DNA of 37,813 nt from positions 457-38,269 of the forward strand of contig DPGK01000030.1 of the NCBI GenBank assembly GCA_003523225.1, written 5' to 3'. The notes under the pieces are model-generated. The model was not told the DNA's origin. It made no database searches and saw only the letters and a list, made by a program, of their open reading frames with translations. How positions within the stretch are numbered: the stretch's first letter is position 1; every line of letters starts with the position of its first letter. The DNA is from Clostridiales bacterium. Lineage in GTDB: Bacteria > Bacillota > Clostridia > Oscillospirales > CAG-272. Below, in pieces: positions 16,689 through 24,489 of this stretch. Made by a program: the position numbers and the translations under genes.

Positions 16689-17302
16689 GCGCTGAAGAAA
16701 AAAACACCGCAAGCCTTATGATGGAGCGCGCGCTTGCCGCCTTTGAGATCGAACGCGAATCTCTTGCCGCCACAGCCGCGGCGCTCGATCCCGAAGAATT
16801 TGAAAAAGCCGTACACGCGCTTGCGACCGCAGAACGCATAGCCGCATCGGGTTGCGGACATTCCGGCATCGCCTGCCGTCATTTTGCCCACCTTTGCTGC
16901 TGCATTGAGCGTCCGGCAAGATTTCTTTCCCCCGCCGAAGCGATACACGGTGGTCTTGGCTACATACAAAACGGCGATGTAATGCTGCTTGCGTCCCGCG
17001 GCGGGGAGACAGATGAACTTTTGCCGATTGCAGACATCTGCCGTGAAAGAGGCGCGACAGTGATAGCCGTTACAGAAAAGCCTGAGTCATCACTCGGAAA
17101 AAAGGCTGACATAGTGCTGAGGATCGCCGTCACGCGCGAATGTGACCGCGACAACTGTCAGGGAACGACCAGTTTTGCCGTTACCTCGGCGGTCTTTGAC
17201 GCGCTCAGCGCCGCGCTTGTGGAATATCTTGATTACAGCAGCCGCAAATTTGCCGTCATCCATCCTGGAGGAGCGGTGGGCAAACGGCTGAACAAAGTAT
17301 AA
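16685..17302 (+). CDS. SIS-domain sugar-phosphate isomerase (KpsF/GutQ-like, no CBS domains)
   Basis: The 205-residue protein is a single SIS domain. It shows ASGCGHSGIACRHFAH near residue 55, AEAIHGGLGYI, LLASRGGETDELL, VIAVTEKPESSLG and the C-terminal signature FAVIHPGGAVGKRL. That signature is typical of arabinose-5-phosphate isomerases KpsF, KdsD and GutQ, which interconvert ribulose 5-phosphate and arabinose 5-phosphate. Those enzymes usually carry two CBS domains after the SIS domain (about 320 residues in total). They are absent here, so this is a short form, also compatible with a hexulose-phosphate isomerase. Its ATG overlaps the preceding stop (ATGA), indicating translational coupling with the TIM-like protein. 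Confidence 0.8.
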   Translation: MSAEEKNTASLMMERALAAFEIERESLAATAAALDPEEFEKAVHALATAERIAASGCGHSGIACRHFAHLCCCIERPARFLSPAEAIHGGLGYIQNGDVMLLASRGGETDELLPIADICRERGATVIAVTEKPESSLGKKADIVLRIAVTRECDRDNCQGTTSFAVTSAVFDALSAALVEYLDYSSRKFAVIHPGGAVGKRLNKV

Positions 17303-17329
17303 TCTTCAATAACGAGAGGAAAAAACAAA

Positions 17330-17950
17330 ATGGAATTCAAAGTGTATCAGAAAGAACTTGAACTGCAGTCCCGCGGGTGGATACCCACCTTTCACGACGT
17401 ATCCCCCGAGATCAGAGAGATAGTCGCCGCCTCCGGAGTCAAAAACGGCACGGTCTGCGTGGCGTCTCATCACACAACCTGCTCGGTAATGGTGCAGGAA
17501 TGCTCTCACGACATCGACAGCTTTGACCTTGAATATCTCCAGCATGACCTGCTCGACATCATGCGCAAGCTGGTTCCGGATTTCCGCGAGGAGCATCAGT
17601 ACCGTCACCCCGGTCCTATCCACTCCCAGTTCGGCAGATACGTAAACGAACCCGGCGACTTCACCAGCATGAACACCGACGGGCATCTGCGCTCGGTCTT
17701 CTTCGGCAGAAGCGAAACTCTTACCATAAAGGACGGCGTCCTTGACGGCGGAGAGTTCGCACATATTTATTTCATCGACTGGGATCAGGTTCGCGCACGC
17801 CGCCGCCAGCTTAACGTTACCGTAATGGGAACGACCGAGGACGTTGAGGACCGCAAGTGGAACGGCGGAGAGGTCATAAATACCCTGCACCGCTTCACCG
17901 ACGAGGAAAAGGCATACGATCCTCATTACGATCTCCAGCTCAAAAGATAA
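17330..17950 (+). CDS. YjbQ/UPF0047 family protein
   Basis: The 206-residue protein carries the core of the YjbQ (UPF0047) family, small proteins annotated as secondary thiamine-phosphate synthases with poorly known cellular roles. The core is VASHHTTCSVMVQE with two adjacent His residues (near residues 46-47), a HLRSVFFGRSETLTI segment and a late FIDWDQVRARRRQLNVTVMG strand. Typical members are about 130-140 residues, so this one has extensions, including an insert around HQYRHPGPIHSQFGRYVNEPGDF. It follows the SIS isomerase by 27 bp with a GAGAGGA ribosome-binding sequence and probably belongs to the same transcript. Its link to sugar-phosphate metabolism is only contextual. Confidence 0.78.
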   Translation: MEFKVYQKELELQSRGWIPTFHDVSPEIREIVAASGVKNGTVCVASHHTTCSVMVQECSHDIDSFDLEYLQHDLLDIMRKLVPDFREEHQYRHPGPIHSQFGRYVNEPGDFTSMNTDGHLRSVFFGRSETLTIKDGVLDGGEFAHIYFIDWDQVRARRRQLNVTVMGTTEDVEDRKWNGGEVINTLHRFTDEEKAYDPHYDLQLKR

Positions 17951-17983
17951 TCCGCGCCCGCGCCATACTTTCGCGGACTGCAT

Positions 17984-18012
17984 TTGACAACTGCCGGTTT
18001 TGCTGATATAAT
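17984..18012 (+). promoter_or_regulatory. Promoter of the FSA-type aldolase gene
   Basis: TTGACA (17984-17989), a 17-bp spacer and TATAAT (18007-18012) form a full consensus promoter with a TGA extended -10. The 14 bp TTTGCTGATATAAT are identical to those of the LacI gene promoter at 18816-18844. Confidence 0.82.
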
Positions 18013-18057
18013 TTTATAAACAGCCTGCAAAATCAGCTTATAAAAAAGGAACAGAAA

Positions 18058-18744
18058 ATGAGACTTATTCTCGACACGGCAAATCTTGCCGACATCAGGT
18101 ATTTTAACGACTATTTTCCCATCTGCGGAGTGACCACAAATCCCACTATCCTCTCGCGCGAGGGCGGGGATATCGTTTCCCACCTTGTAAAAATACGTGA
18201 AATGATCGGAGCGGACAAGGAGCTTCACGTTCAGGTCACCGAGACGGAATATGAAAAAATGGAAGCCGAGGCGGAGGCGATAGTGTCCCTGCTCGGCAAG
18301 AACACCTTTGTAAAGATCCCCGCCACACCGGACGGGATGCGCGCCACACGCGAGCTTTCCGCGCGCGGCTTCGGGATCACCGTGACAGCGGTGCTCAGCG
18401 CCTCTCAGGCAATGCTTGCCGCCGAGGCAGGCGCGGCTTACGTTGCGCCGTATGTCAGCCGACTTGAAAATATAGGCGCTGACGGCGTGGGTTGCGTGCG
18501 CGACATGGCGAGGATTCTTGCCGCCTCCGGCAGAAGGACCGAAATTCTTGCCGCAAGCTTCAAGACCGCCCGCGAGGTACTTGAATGCGCCCTTGTCGGC
18601 GTTCAGGTCGCAACGGTCAGCTCAGATGTGATGAAAAATCTGCTGCGGCACACCACCACCGACACCTCAGTGACAGGATTTGCCGCCGACTGGAAGGGCG
18701 CGTTCGGAGACAGCACGCTGCTTGAGCTGATAAAGAACAGATAA
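18058..18744 (+). CDS. fsa: Fructose-6-phosphate aldolase (FSA)-type transaldolase family enzyme
   Basis: The 228-residue protein aligns by eye along its whole length with E. coli FSA. Shared segments are LILDTANL at the start, CGVTTNPTIL, HVQV with Gln59, FVKIPAT with the Schiff-base lysine at 86, AAYVAPYVSR with Tyr132, AASFKTAREVLEC and DWKGAFG near the end. Gln at position 59 (Glu in true transaldolases) and Tyr after AP are what distinguish FSA-type enzymes. They split fructose 6-phosphate into dihydroxyacetone and glyceraldehyde 3-phosphate, or join related substrates. It has its own consensus promoter and an AAAAAAGGA ribosome-binding sequence. It probably completes the pathway encoded upstream; the true substrate may be another ketose phosphate. 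Confidence 0.85.
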   Translation: MRLILDTANLADIRYFNDYFPICGVTTNPTILSREGGDIVSHLVKIREMIGADKELHVQVTETEYEKMEAEAEAIVSLLGKNTFVKIPATPDGMRATRELSARGFGITVTAVLSASQAMLAAEAGAAYVAPYVSRLENIGADGVGCVRDMARILAASGRRTEILAASFKTAREVLECALVGVQVATVSSDVMKNLLRHTTTDTSVTGFAADWKGAFGDSTLLELIKNR

Positions 18745-18815
18745 CCCTGCCAAATCTACGGCAGAGGAGATACCGGAGCGGTTTTATTATTTTTTCTTCA
18801 ATTTACACATATGAT

Positions 18816-18844
18816 TTGACAAATATCCGCTTTGCTGATATAAT
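18816..18844 (+). promoter_or_regulatory. Promoter of the LacI-family regulator gene
   Basis: TTGACA (18816-18821), a 17-bp spacer and TATAAT (18839-18844) lie 36 bp before the ATG at 18881. It shares TTTGCTGATATAAT with the promoter at 17984-18012, followed in both by ATAAAC. Between 18745 and 18815 only a weak CTGCC/GGCAG hairpin is visible. Confidence 0.82.
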
Positions 18845-18880
18845 ATAAACGGATTTTTCGAAAATTAAAGGTGATGACGA

Positions 18881-19909
18881 ATGGCGACACTTAAAGATAT
18901 TGCGGCGCTGGCAAAGGTGAATGTTTCCACCGTTTCAAAGGCGCTCAGGGGAAGCAGCGATATAAATACCGAAACCGCGTCACATATAAGGGAGCTTGCA
19001 ATACAGCTGGGATATGAGCTTCCGCCTCCGATCTCCCCTGCCAACGGTGAAAAGTATGAAAAGACCATAGGAGTGATCTTTCCGGAGCTTGCAAGCCAAT
19101 ACTATAACAGCATACTTTACGCATTCGACCGCCGCATGCAGGAGCAGGGCTACCGCATTGTTGTTTCACTGACCGAGTTTGACTGCAATCAGGAGATGAC
19201 GGCAATAAAAGCCTTCCTGCGCGACGGCGTGTCCGGAATATTCCTGCTTACCGAAAGCACGTCACACATACATGAGATACGTCGTATCTTCAGAAAGACG
19301 CAAACGCCGCTCATGCTGGTGTGTACCGACAATGATATTGACTTCTGCGACTGCATAGGTATTAATCACACGATGGGCGCAGCTATCGCGGTGAATCACT
19401 TGATCGAGTTGGGGCACAGAAAGATCGCGTATATAGGCGAGCTGCACACCGAAATACGCATGAACAGTTTTATCTCGACCATGAAGGAGCACGATCTGAG
19501 CCTTCCGGACAATTATATTGTAAATCTGCCAGAACGGTTTGAAGCCTGCGGCTACAAGGGAATGAAGCGGCTTTTGTCCGAACCGGACGTACCTACCGCG
19601 GTATTTGCGGCGTACGACAATATAGCATACGGAGCCATTCGCGCCATACGCGAGGCAAATCTGCGTATACCTGAGGATATATCGGTAATAAGCATTGACG
19701 CAAATACAACGTCAGAATACCTCTTTCCGGCGCTGACAAGTATCAATATGCCGACTCGGGATATAGGCGAGCTTGCCTCAGTGCTGCTGCGTAAGCGCCT
19801 GGAGGGACAGCACACCGACTCGTATCAGAGCGTGCGGCTCTGCCCCACCCTCAAGCTGTTTGAAAGCACCTGCCCACCCGCAGGGGCAGAGCCTGTCCCC
19901 GCACAATAA
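18881..19909 (+). CDS. LacI-family transcriptional regulator
   Basis: The 342-residue protein begins with a LacI-type helix-turn-helix: TLKDIAALAKVNVSTVSKALRGSSDINTE-like residues 3-31, followed by a hinge region. The rest is a periplasmic-binding-protein-like sugar sensor: IGVIFPELASQYYN (near residue 64), GVSGIFLLTEST, HTMGAAIAVNHLIELGHRKIAYIGE, TAVFAAYDNIAYGAI and ISVISIDANTTSEY. These proteins repress or activate sugar operons in response to a sugar or sugar phosphate. It lies directly downstream of the aldolase gene and its promoter closely resembles that of the aldolase, so it probably controls both and perhaps the 13151-17950 operon. The C-terminal Pro-rich tail after about residue 325 is unremarkable. 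Confidence 0.9.
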   Translation: MATLKDIAALAKVNVSTVSKALRGSSDINTETASHIRELAIQLGYELPPPISPANGEKYEKTIGVIFPELASQYYNSILYAFDRRMQEQGYRIVVSLTEFDCNQEMTAIKAFLRDGVSGIFLLTESTSHIHEIRRIFRKTQTPLMLVCTDNDIDFCDCIGINHTMGAAIAVNHLIELGHRKIAYIGELHTEIRMNSFISTMKEHDLSLPDNYIVNLPERFEACGYKGMKRLLSEPDVPTAVFAAYDNIAYGAIRAIREANLRIPEDISVISIDANTTSEYLFPALTSINMPTRDIGELASVLLRKRLEGQHTDSYQSVRLCPTLKLFESTCPPAGAEPVPAQ

Positions 19910-19926
19910 CAAAAAATTGCCCGGAC

Positions 19927-19962
19927 GGATTCCATATCCGCCCGGGATTCCGTATCCGCCCG
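19927..19962. repeat. 18-bp tandem duplication
   Basis: Two adjacent 18-bp copies (19927-19944 and 19945-19962) differ at a single position (A/G at unit position 8). The first copy can also fold with the preceding CCCGGACGGAT into a GC-rich hairpin, which may act on transcripts leaving the regulator gene. Confidence 0.7.
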
Positions 19963-20040
19963 ATGATCCGTCAAATATTGAACCGCAGACAGATATATAT
20001 TCTTCCTACATATTTGCAAGGAACGAATTTTTTAAAAATG

Positions 20041-20072
20041 ACCTGGCTCCGTATTGGAATCAGGTGTTTTTT
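20041..20072 (+). terminator. Possible terminator downstream of the regulator gene
   Basis: ACCTG (20041-20045) and CAGGT (20061-20065) can pair, with a weak inner CC/GG pair, and GTTTTTT follows. The stem is short, so the call is tentative. It lies 130 bp after the LacI stop. Confidence 0.45.
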
Positions 20073-20200
20073 ATATCTCTCTGCGAAGCATACCGGACGT
20101 CTTTACGTCTTTAATATTCACTATTACTTACCGCTTTTCCAAGATCCCGAATGCGCGGACGAGCGAAGAGTGGAAAGTGAAAAGTGAAGAGTGAAAAAGT

Positions 20201-20232
20201 AAAATCCCGATTGCTAACGCAATCGGGATTTT
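20201..20232 (-). terminator. Terminator of the tRNA operon
   Basis: A perfect 14-bp stem (AAAATCCCGATTGC, 20201-20214, with 20219-20232) surrounds a TAAC loop. It begins immediately after the 3' CCA of tRNA-Tyr on the minus strand. The AAAA/TTTT base of the stem supplies the U-tract in either direction. Confidence 0.82.
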
Positions 20233-20317
20233 TGGTGGGGGATGGTGGATTCGGACCACCGAAGTCAGTGACAACAGATTTACAGTCTGCCCCCTTTGGC
20301 CGCTCGGGAAATCCCCC
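20233..20317 (-). tRNA. tRNA-Tyr (GTA)
   Basis: The 85-nt minus-strand tRNA has a GGGGGAT/ATCCCCC acceptor stem and an encoded CCA. The anticodon arm CAGACTGTAAATCTG carries GTA, and there is a long variable arm, as expected for tyrosine. The T-arm contains GGTCCGAATCC. It is the second gene of a two-tRNA operon. Confidence 0.95.
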
Positions 20318-20321
20318 ATTT

Positions 20322-20340
20322 GAGTCCTAAATGCGGACTC
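20322..20340. other. Hairpin in the tRNA spacer
   Basis: GAGTCC (20322-20327) and GGACTC (20335-20340) form a perfect 6-bp stem in the 25-bp gap between the two tRNA genes. It could help processing. A similar element, GAATCC-N7-GGACTC, occurs at 20756-20774. Confidence 0.45.
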
Positions 20341-20342
20341 AT

Positions 20343-20417
20343 TGGAGCTGGTGAACGGAGTCGAACCATCAACCTGCTGATTACAAATCAGCTGCTCTGC
20401 CATTGAGCCACACCAGC
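20343..20417 (-). tRNA. tRNA-Thr (TGT)
   Basis: The 75-nt minus-strand tRNA has a GCTGGTG/CACCAGC acceptor stem and an encoded CCA. The anticodon arm CTGATTTGTAATCAG carries TGT, and the T-arm contains GGTTCGACTCC. It is the first gene of the operon, 31 bp downstream of the -10 box. Confidence 0.95.
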
Positions 20418-20447
20418 GTTTTGTCGCTTTCCGGTCGGACGGGTTAT

Positions 20448-20476
20448 ATTATATCAGATATCTGACCGTTTGTCAA
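20448..20476 (-). promoter_or_regulatory. Promoter of the tRNA operon
   Basis: On the minus strand TTGACA (20476-20471), a 17-bp spacer and TATAAT (20453-20448) form a perfect consensus promoter. The spacer contains the 12-bp palindrome TCAGATATCTGA (20454-20465), which includes the TGA extended -10. Confidence 0.88.
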
Positions 20477-20837
20477 GTATTTTTTTGTTTTTTCGCAGAT
20501 ATTTTTCTGAATTTTTGCGCCGGCTCCGCTCTGCTCGGGCTATGTATAGAGGGGAGCTTTTTCTTCGCCCTCCACTGAAAATATGAACCCTTGCTCCACG
20601 GGTAAAACTGCTCCCGCCGAGCCGTGTAACCGCCATAGGAAACCCTGCCGAGCAAGGCGGAATCCTATCGCCGGCTTTACTGCTCCCAGCGTCCCGCATC
20701 GCCCCGCGAGACAAGTCGATCGGGGGACGAAGGGGGAGGTCTGCAAACCACCGTCGAATCCTTATTTCGGACTCCTTGAAAGTAGTGTCGGTTCCGTTTG
20801 CGCGGTTATCACGCACTAAGCAGGATGATCAACTTAA
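20477..20837. other. GC-rich non-coding block of unknown nature
   Basis: These 361 bp lie downstream of the DUF1292 gene and upstream of the tRNA promoter. Frames in both directions have protein-unlike composition (many Arg, Pro, Ser) and no ribosome-binding sequence. The block can fold: GCCATAGGA (20632-20640) pairs with TCCTATCGC (20663-20671) with one mismatch, and GAATCC-N7-GGACTC (20756-20774) forms a stem. It may be a structured RNA or an interspersed intergenic element. No transcription signals settle the strand. Confidence 0.4.
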
Positions 20838-21152
20838 TTATTCCGCGTCGTAGTCGTATTCGGCGTCAAAAGCATCGTCAAAGGTCGCGGCAACACGGTC
20901 AAACTCCGCGTCGTCCTCGATCTCCACAAGCTCCTCTTCGCCGTCGGCATCCCTGACGCTCTTGAGGATAATGTACTCGGAAAATCCGCCGTCCTCATCG
21001 GCAGATCCGGCGGGGATCAGTGCAAAATACTGCTGACCGTCCACCACGCAACCTCCGATAAGCTCAAACTCTATCTCGTTATTGTTCTCGTCGAGCAGCG
21101 TGACGGTTTCCGCCTCAAACATCTCGTCGTTATTCTTCTTTTCGTTGTCCAT
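20838..21152 (-). CDS. DUF1292 family protein
   Basis: The 104-residue, very acidic protein fits DUF1292, a Firmicutes family of unknown function (YrzB-like). The conserved core is ETVTLLDENNNEIEFELIG (about residues 15-33) followed by YFALIPA and an IILKSV strand. The C-terminal tail (about 75-104) is almost wholly Asp, Glu and Ala. In many Firmicutes such genes lie near alaS-yrzL-yqgF or other housekeeping genes; here the neighbours are hemW, lepA and tRNA genes. It is leftward, has a consensus promoter, and is not obviously co-transcribed with hemW. The function is unknown. Confidence 0.85.
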   Translation of the reverse strand: MDNEKKNNDEMFEAETVTLLDENNNEIEFELIGGCVVDGQQYFALIPAGSADEDGGFSEYIILKSVRDADGEEELVEIEDDAEFDRVAATFDDAFDAEYDYDAE

Positions 21153-21181
21153 ATCTGTCTCCGTAATATCTTACTGACAAT

Positions 21182-21210
21182 ATTATATCCCATTCTGCGG
21201 GTCTTGTCAA
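21182..21210 (-). promoter_or_regulatory. Promoter of the DUF1292 gene
   Basis: On the minus strand TTGACA (21210-21205), a 17-bp spacer and TATAAT (21187-21182) form a perfect consensus promoter about 30 bp before the ATG at 21152. Confidence 0.86.
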
Positions 21211-21256
21211 TGGAATTTTGTTGCTTTGAAGTTTTTGCTATTTTTTACATTGCGGC

Positions 21257-22450
21257 TCATTTACCGGAAACTCCGAGGTCAAGCACGCTTGAAAGAATAT
21301 AGTTTGAAACAAACATTCCGTTCGAGGTGAAGCGATAACGCTCCCCATCAAAGGTGACAAAGCCGTCTTTTATGTATTCGTCAAGCAGTACGCCGTATTT
21401 TTCCTTGAAGGAAACGCCGAACCGCGCGTCAAAGTCACGCACGCATATGCCCTCCTCAAGTCTCATTCCCAGCATGACGTACTCATCCATGCTCTCGCGG
21501 GAGCGTATCTTGTCACAGCTTGCGATTATGTTGATATCCGAGCCTATTATCTCAAGCCCGTCGATATAGTCGCGCACCACGCGGGTAGATGAAAATCTCT
21601 CACGTCCGAAATAGGAGTGCGCGCTGGCGCCAAGCCCCAGATATTCATCACAGTGCCAGTATTTCAGATTGTGCTTTGACTCATACCCCGGAACAGAGAA
21701 ATTGGATATCTCATACCGCTTGTAGCCGCGTGCATCAAGATAATCCACGGCGCGCATATACATATCGTACTCGGCGTCCTCTCCGGGCAGTGCAAGCGTT
21801 TCACGCCGGCGGGCAAAGGGAGTTCCGTCCTCGATCTTCAGCGCGTAAAGAGAGATATGCTCCGGCGCGCGGGAAGCGACAAAGGAAAGCGACTGCATAA
21901 AGGAATCGACATTCTGCTCCGGAATACCGTACATCAGGTCAATACTGATATTGTCAAATCCGGCGCGGCGCGCGTCGTTGAACGCCTGCTCCGACTCAGC
22001 CACGGTGTGAGTCCTGCCCAAAGCCTTAAGCTCGCCGGGAACGGCGCTCTGCATACCTATGCTCAGGCGGTTTACACCCAGGCGGCGCAGACGGCGAAGG
22101 TCCTCCAATTCCACGGTGGCAGGGTTAGCCTCGATAGAAAACTCGGCGTTCTTCTTCACCTTGAAGTTGCGGTAAACGCCCTCGATGATGCGCTGCAGGT
22201 GCGGCAGGTCAAGATATGTCGGCGTACCGCCGCCGATATATACCGAATCTATCTCATACGGCTTGCATTTTTCCCGCCAGTCCTCCATCTGGAGCAGCAG
22301 CGCATCGGTGTAGTGCTCGACCACCGCCTTGTTGTTGGGTACAAAGGAGCAGAAGTCGCAGTACTCGCACTTGCTGCGGCAGAACGGAATGTGTATATAA
22401 AGTCCGAGAGGCTTTTTATCCTGCTTGCGAAAGATATCAGATATCGACAT
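21257..22450 (-). CDS. hemW: HemW, radical SAM coproporphyrinogen-III-oxidase-like heme chaperone
   Basis: The 397-residue protein has the HemW pattern. LYIHIPFCRSKCEYCDFCSF (from residue 17) holds the CxxxCxxC iron-sulfur site at Cys24, Cys28 and Cys31 plus a fourth Cys34. YIGGGTPTYL, EANPATVELEDL, RLSIGMQS and HNLKYW-x4-YLGLGASAHS follow in order. HemW proteins bind heme and are heme-delivery chaperones, long misannotated as HemN. The start is the ATG at 22450, preceded by GAAAGGA. A longer reading up to 22639 runs into lepA and lacks support. It lies 37 bp after lepA, the usual Firmicutes order lepA-hemW, and should share its transcript. Confidence 0.92.
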   Translation of the reverse strand: MSISDIFRKQDKKPLGLYIHIPFCRSKCEYCDFCSFVPNNKAVVEHYTDALLLQMEDWREKCKPYEIDSVYIGGGTPTYLDLPHLQRIIEGVYRNFKVKKNAEFSIEANPATVELEDLRRLRRLGVNRLSIGMQSAVPGELKALGRTHTVAESEQAFNDARRAGFDNISIDLMYGIPEQNVDSFMQSLSFVASRAPEHISLYALKIEDGTPFARRRETLALPGEDAEYDMYMRAVDYLDARGYKRYEISNFSVPGYESKHNLKYWHCDEYLGLGASAHSYFGRERFSSTRVVRDYIDGLEIIGSDINIIASCDKIRSRESMDEYVMLGMRLEEGICVRDFDARFGVSFKEKYGVLLDEYIKDGFVTFDGERYRFTSNGMFVSNYILSSVLDLGVSGK

Positions 22451-22487
22451 TTTGTTTTTCCTTTCGTTTTGAGATCTCCCCACACGC

Positions 22488-24308
22488 TTATTTGGTGTCG
22501 TCGCCCAGCTTGAGCACCGCCATGAACGCCTCGGGGGAGATCTGTACCGAGCCGAGACGGCGCATCTTCTTTTTTCCTTCCTTCTGCTTTTCAAGCAGCT
22601 TTTTCTTACGCGTGATATCGCCGCCGTAGCATTTGGCAAGCACGTCCTTGCGCATTGCCTTTACCGTCTCACGGGCGATTATTCTGGAGCCTATCGCCGC
22701 CTGTATCGGAATTTCAAAAAGCTGGCGCGGGATGTTGTCCTTAAGCCGCTCCGCTATCTTGCGGGCGCGGGCGTATGCCTTTTCCTCGTGAACTATGAAG
22801 GAAAGAGCGTCCACCTTTTCGCCGTTAAGGAGGAAGTCGAGCTTGCACAGCTTTGAATCCCGGTATTCAAGCAGCTCATAATCAAGCGACGCATACCCGC
22901 GCGAGCGGCTCTTGAGTGCGTCGAAAAAGTCATATATTATCTCATTGAGTGGCAGCTCGTAGTGCAGCTCGGCGCGCACCGAGTCAAGGTATTTCATATC
23001 AATGAACACCCCACGGCGATCCTGGCAAAGCTCCATAAGCCCGCCGACATACTCCACCGGAGTTATGATATTTGCCTTGACGATAGGCTCGCGTGCAACC
23101 TCGATCTCATCCGGCTGAGGATACCCGGCGGGATTGTCGATACGCACCACCTGCCCGTTTTTCAGCTTTACCTCGTAAATAACGCTGGGCGCGGTGGTGA
23201 TAAGGTCAAGATTGAATTCACGTTCAAGCCTTTCCTCGATTATCTCCATGTGAAGAAGCCCAAGGAAGCCGCAGCGGAAGCCAAATCCCAGCGCGATCGA
23301 GGTCTCCGGCTCGAAGGAAAGCGCCGCATCGTTGAGACGCAGCTTTTCAAGCGCGTCACGCAGATCTCCGTACCGCGCACCGTCCTCGGGATATATGCCG
23401 GCATACACCATCGGATGCACCGCCTTGAAGCCGGGCAGAGGCTCAAGCGCCGGGGACGCGGCAAGAGTTACCGTGTCTCCGACCTGCGTGTCGGCAACAT
23501 TTTTGATAGAAGCGGTTATATAACCGACGTCTCCGGCAGAAAGCTGCTCCCGTTTCTGAAGTCCGAAAGGCTCCATGGTGCCCACCTCAACGACGTCAAA
23601 GACGCTTTTGGTGTTCATCATCAGTATACGGTCGCCCTCGCGAAGTGTTCCGTCCTTGACGCGGACGTAAACGACGACTCCGAGATAGCTGTCGTAATAT
23701 GAATCGAATATAAGGCAGCGAAGCGGTGCGTCGGGGTCGCCCGTGGGCGAGGGAATATCCCGCACGACAGCCTCAAGCACGCTTTCAATATTTATACCCA
23801 TTTTTGCCGAGATCGCCGGACAGCCCTCGGCAGGTATGCCGATGACCTCCTCGATCTCATGGCGGCAGGCGTCGGGGTCGGCGGAGGGCAGGTCGATCTT
23901 GTTGACCACCGGAACTATCTCAAGTCCGGCGTCAACCGCAAGATATGCATTTGCAAGCGTCTGAGCCTCAATTCCCTGTGTTGCGTCCACCACAAGCAGT
24001 GCACCCTCACAGGCGTTGAGCGAGCGCGAGACCTCGTAGTTGAAGTCAACATGCCCGGGCGTGTCGATGAGGTTCAGCTCGTACACCTCACCGTCCGGAG
24101 CCTTGTAATCAAGCCGGACGGCACGCGCTTTTATGGTTATTCCCCGTTCCCGCTCAAGCTCCATGTTGTCAAGCACCTGCTCCTCCATGTCGCGCTTGGC
24201 GACGGTTCCCGTAGCCTCAAGCAAACGGTCGGCAAGGGTGCTTTTGCCGTGATCGATATGAGCGATGATAGAAAAATTCCTGATATGTGTGCGGTCGGTT
24301 CTCTCCAT
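22488..24308 (-). CDS. lepA: Elongation factor 4 (LepA)
   Basis: The 606-residue translational GTPase is full length. The G domain shows [16 protein letters not shown] (G1, residues 16-31), RERGITIKA (switch I region), [16 protein letters not shown] (G3), [10 protein letters not shown] (G4) and SAKMGINIE (G5). The EF4-specific C-terminal domain has [32 protein letters not shown] and [20 protein letters not shown] near the end, the hallmark that separates LepA from EF-G. It acts on ribosomes, where it has been linked to back-translocation and to ribosome biogenesis. It is the first gene of the leftward lepA-hemW pair. Confidence 0.97.
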   Translation of the reverse strand: MERTDRTHIRNFSIIAHIDHGKSTLADRLLEATGTVAKRDMEEQVLDNMELERERGITIKARAVRLDYKAPDGEVYELNLIDTPGHVDFNYEVSRSLNACEGALLVVDATQGIEAQTLANAYLAVDAGLEIVPVVNKIDLPSADPDACRHEIEEVIGIPAEGCPAISAKMGINIESVLEAVVRDIPSPTGDPDAPLRCLIFDSYYDSYLGVVVYVRVKDGTLREGDRILMMNTKSVFDVVEVGTMEPFGLQKREQLSAGDVGYITASIKNVADTQVGDTVTLAASPALEPLPGFKAVHPMVYAGIYPEDGARYGDLRDALEKLRLNDAALSFEPETSIALGFGFRCGFLGLLHMEIIEERLEREFNLDLITTAPSVIYEVKLKNGQVVRIDNPAGYPQPDEIEVAREPIVKANIITPVEYVGGLMELCQDRRGVFIDMKYLDSVRAELHYELPLNEIIYDFFDALKSRSRGYASLDYELLEYRDSKLCKLDFLLNGEKVDALSFIVHEEKAYARARKIAERLKDNIPRQLFEIPIQAAIGSRIIARETVKAMRKDVLAKCYGGDITRKKKLLEKQKEGKKKMRRLGSVQISPEAFMAVLKLGDDTK

Positions 24309-24355
24309 TAAGTCCCGGTGCCTTTCTTATGCTTAAAAAGTTTTTATCAATTTAT

Positions 24356-24384
24356 ATTATATAACAAACCGCGTCTCAGCACAA
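24356..24384 (-). promoter_or_regulatory. Probable promoter of lepA-hemW
   Basis: On the minus strand TATAAT (24361-24356) lies about 48 bp before the lepA start. With a 17-bp spacer the -35 is TTGTGC (24384-24379), a weak match to consensus. Confidence 0.5.
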
Positions 24385-24460
24385 GAGGATATAAACATAA
24401 TTTTGTAAACAATTGTTGGTTTCCGGCTTTATATTGCAATCGTATACATCCGCAAGACTG

Positions 24461-24487
24461 CATGTGTTTTGACCGCATGAACACATG
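24461..24487. repeat. Inverted repeat CATGTGTT-N11-AACACATG
   Basis: An 8-bp perfect inverted repeat (24461-24468 with 24480-24487) lies upstream of lepA and next to the 47-bp palindrome. It could be a regulator site or part of a compound terminator. Confidence 0.4.
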
Positions 24488-24489
24488 TC

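Larger units (their letters stand above)
19910..20200. other. Gene-free stretch between lacI-type gene and tRNA genes
   Basis: This stretch of about 290 bp contains an 18-bp tandem duplication (19927-19962), a hairpin with a T-run (20041-20072), and a purine-rich AGTGAAA simple repeat (about 20168-20200). I see no promoter or believable coding frame. Confidence 0.55.

Noticed and set aside
20735..20765. Plus-strand GGTCTGCAAACC and GTCGAATCC, resembling tRNA-Cys anticodon and T-arms
   Set aside because: The loop would be 6 nt, the acceptor and D-arms are absent and the T-stem does not pair, so it is not a tRNA and only doubtfully a remnant.
20690..20790. GGATTCGACGG on the minus strand, a hallmark of tmRNA 5' ends
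   Set aside because: No tag-peptide frame and no 3' T-arm with CCA follow in the block before the tRNA promoter.
22451..22639. Upstream extension of hemW
   Set aside because: It runs into the lepA coding region. HemW proteins begin shortly before the IHIPFC strand, as the ATG at 22450 gives.
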